Assembly (NCBI GenBank): GCA_963830385.1 | Contig: CAWHMD010000009.1 | Span: forward strand, 1-64,000 | Direction: 5' to 3' | DNA from: Bog-532 sp963830385 | Lineage (GTDB): Bacteria; Actinomycetota; Actinomycetes; Streptosporangiales; Streptosporangiaceae | Length of the DNA stretch: 64,000 nt | Shown here: in pieces, positions 62,906 to 64,000 of the stretch | Numbering within the stretch: the stretch's first letter is position 1 | Layout of the letters: each line of letters begins with the position of its first letter | The notes under the pieces: model-generated | What the model was told of the DNA's origin: nothing | The model's input: the letters and a program-made list of their open reading frames with translations, nothing else | The model's database searches: none | Made by a program: the position numbers and the translations under genes

Positions 62906-63407
62906 CCAGCAACCTCCGGGCACGGTCACGGCGCTGCGGCGCCCGCCGGTCCGGCAGTCCACGATCGTGCACCGCGACGTGGCCCACACGTTCGAGGTGT
63001 TCGTGCGCACGATCGGCGTGTGGTGGCCGGTGAACCCGTTCTCGGCCGGCCGGGACCGGGTCCGCGACGTCACCGTCGAGCAGCGGCCCGGCGGCCGGGT
63101 GTTCGAGACCTGGGCCGACGGCACCGAGGTGGACTGGGGCACCCTGCAGGCCTGGGAGCCGCCCGCGCGGTTCGCCATGAGCTGGAACATCACCTCGGTC
63201 GCAACCGAGGTCGAGCTGCGGTTCACCGCCCTCGGCCCGGCCCTGACCCGCGTGGCGGTCGAGCACCGCGGCTGGGACGCCCTCACCGAGGAGCAGCTGG
63301 CCAGGGACTGCGCGCTGCCCGGCGGCTACCTGGGCGGTTCGTTCGAGCGCGGCTGGTCCCAGATCCTGGCCCGCTTCACCGCCGCCGCCGACCAGGACGA
63401 CCAGTGA
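62895..63407 (+). CDS. SRPBCC-family (AHSA1-like) protein
   Basis: 170 aa from ATG 62895, inside the ArsR 3' end. RQSTIVHRDVAHTFEVFVRT near 18-37 and IGVWWPV begin the hydrophobic-cavity fold. GGRVFETWADGTEVDWGTLQ near 68-87 and the C-terminal helix (GGSFERGWSQILARFTAA) complete it. It may bind or detoxify a small hydrophobic ligand. Translationally linked to its neighbours. Confidence 0.87.
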   Translation: MPADQQPPGTVTALRRPPVRQSTIVHRDVAHTFEVFVRTIGVWWPVNPFSAGRDRVRDVTVEQRPGGRVFETWADGTEVDWGTLQAWEPPARFAMSWNITSVATEVELRFTALGPALTRVAVEHRGWDALTEEQLARDCALPGGYLGGSFERGWSQILARFTAAADQDDQ

Positions 63408-63673
63408 AGTACGTCCTCACCTACCACGCGGCCGAGGGCTTCGCGCCCCGCGCCCGCGAGCTGTTCCCCGAGCACCAGGCCCACTACCTCGCCTTCCACG
63501 CCCGCGGCCTGCTGCTCATGATCGGCCCCTTCACCGACGAGCCCGCCGGTGACGCGGTGGCCATCTTCACCACCCGCCAAGCCGCCGAGGACTTCGCCCG
63601 CGCTGACCCGTTCATGCTCAACGGCCTGATCGCCGACTGGTCGGTTCGCGAATGGAACGAAGCGCTTTTCTGA
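63404..63673 (+). CDS. YciI-family protein
   Basis: 89 aa, GTG start overlapping the SRPBCC stop (GTGA). MKYVLTYHAAEGFAPRAREL near 1-20, LLLMIGPFTDEPAGDAVAIF near 37-56 and DFARADPFMLNGLIADWSVR near 64-83 match YciI-like dimeric alpha/beta-barrel proteins. The His and Asp that are conserved in the family appear as H25 or H28 and D69. Function unknown. Confidence 0.85.
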   Translation: MKYVLTYHAAEGFAPRARELFPEHQAHYLAFHARGLLLMIGPFTDEPAGDAVAIFTTRQAAEDFARADPFMLNGLIADWSVREWNEALF

Positions 63674-64000
63674 AACCCTGAAAACGTCCCACCGGCTTCC
63701 CCTCCCAGACGACCTGCGGACCCCAGCGCCTCGCGAGCCTGGCCCTCCCGCGTGGCCCTCCTCCCGGGTACCTCCGGCCCGCGGCCGTGACGGCCCCGCC
63801 TTCCCGGTTTGCCCCCTCCCAGGTGCCTCCGGCCCCCACAGCCCCGCGCCGCCACCGCCAGGCCCTTCCCGAGCCGCGCTCCTCCGGCCCACCCGAGCCC
63901 CGCCACTCGTCACGCAAGTCATCTGGCCAGTTACCTAAGTAAAATCCTATTAAATCGATCGATAATATTGCCTTTTCGGCCAATGCTTGCCATCATCGCG
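63674..64000. other. Intergenic end of the window
   Basis: Pyrimidine-rich, low-complexity DNA to about 63900, then an AT-rich patch at 63928-63970 containing ATCGATCGAT. No gene is supported; minus-strand frames here have atypical composition. The AT-rich patch may be a promoter for a gene beyond the window. Confidence 0.5.

Overview
The window looks like chromosome of a high-GC actinomycete. The evidence is strong GC bias with many GTG and TTG starts, ClgR, DUF3040, DUF1707 and Rv1733c-type proteins, an F420-type LLM oxidoreductase, and an ABC sugar importer without its own ATPase. No rRNA, tRNA, CRISPR array, intact insertion sequence or phage gene was seen. Nothing in the sequence fixes the genus.

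The first 34 kb is an accessory stress and energy-reserve region. It encodes membrane proteins, a ClC chloride channel, a cation/proton antiporter, gluconokinase, three carbohydrate enzymes (GH63-like, GlgX, GH15), glutamate decarboxylase, glutaminase, an RsbA/MEDS-type anti-sigma factor, DUF202 proteins, cytochrome bd genes (both frameshifted), a GMC oxidoreductase, an Rv1733c-like protein and a MalT-like LuxR regulator. The main discovery is a 17-bp palindrome, TCACCC-N5-GGGTGA, found 11 times in intergenic DNA of this part and not found in the rest. In 11 orientations from ten of these sites a NANNNT hexamer (a plausible -10) starts 22-24 nt from the palindrome edge. That centres the palindrome near -43 and suggests class-II-type activation by an unidentified regulator. 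The sites sit upstream of the operons for the ClC channel, antiporter, reserve-sugar enzymes, gadB, the GH15-DUF202-DUF202-glsA operon, the cyd operon and the Rv1733c-like gene. Together these suggest one acid/low-oxygen/dormancy-type regulon. In it glutamine could be converted to glutamate and then GABA with proton consumption, while storage glucans are mobilised.

From 34 to 54 kb the window is mostly conserved core: prolyl oligopeptidase, HNH endonuclease, FUSC protein, aldo/keto reductase, LLM oxidoreductase, then dapA, rnj, an ynfA-like gene, a shortened acyl-CoA dehydrogenase, a D-2-hydroxyacid dehydrogenase, bioB, ftsK, a rodZ-like gene, rimO, pgsA, cinA and clgR. Several of these genes have a -10 box 6-7 nt before the start codon, the leaderless pattern. 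cinA runs in frame into clgR without a stop.

From 54 to 64 kb there is an Rrf2 regulator, a DUF1707 protein, a sugar-import operon (binding protein, two permeases, GH3 hexosaminidase) divergent from a ROK repressor with a palindromic operator between them, and a four-gene VOC/ArsR/SRPBCC/YciI operon preceded by an 8-bp tandem repeat. Decay is visible at several places: marC (internal deletion), cydA and cydB (frameshifts) and an MFS transporter remnant.
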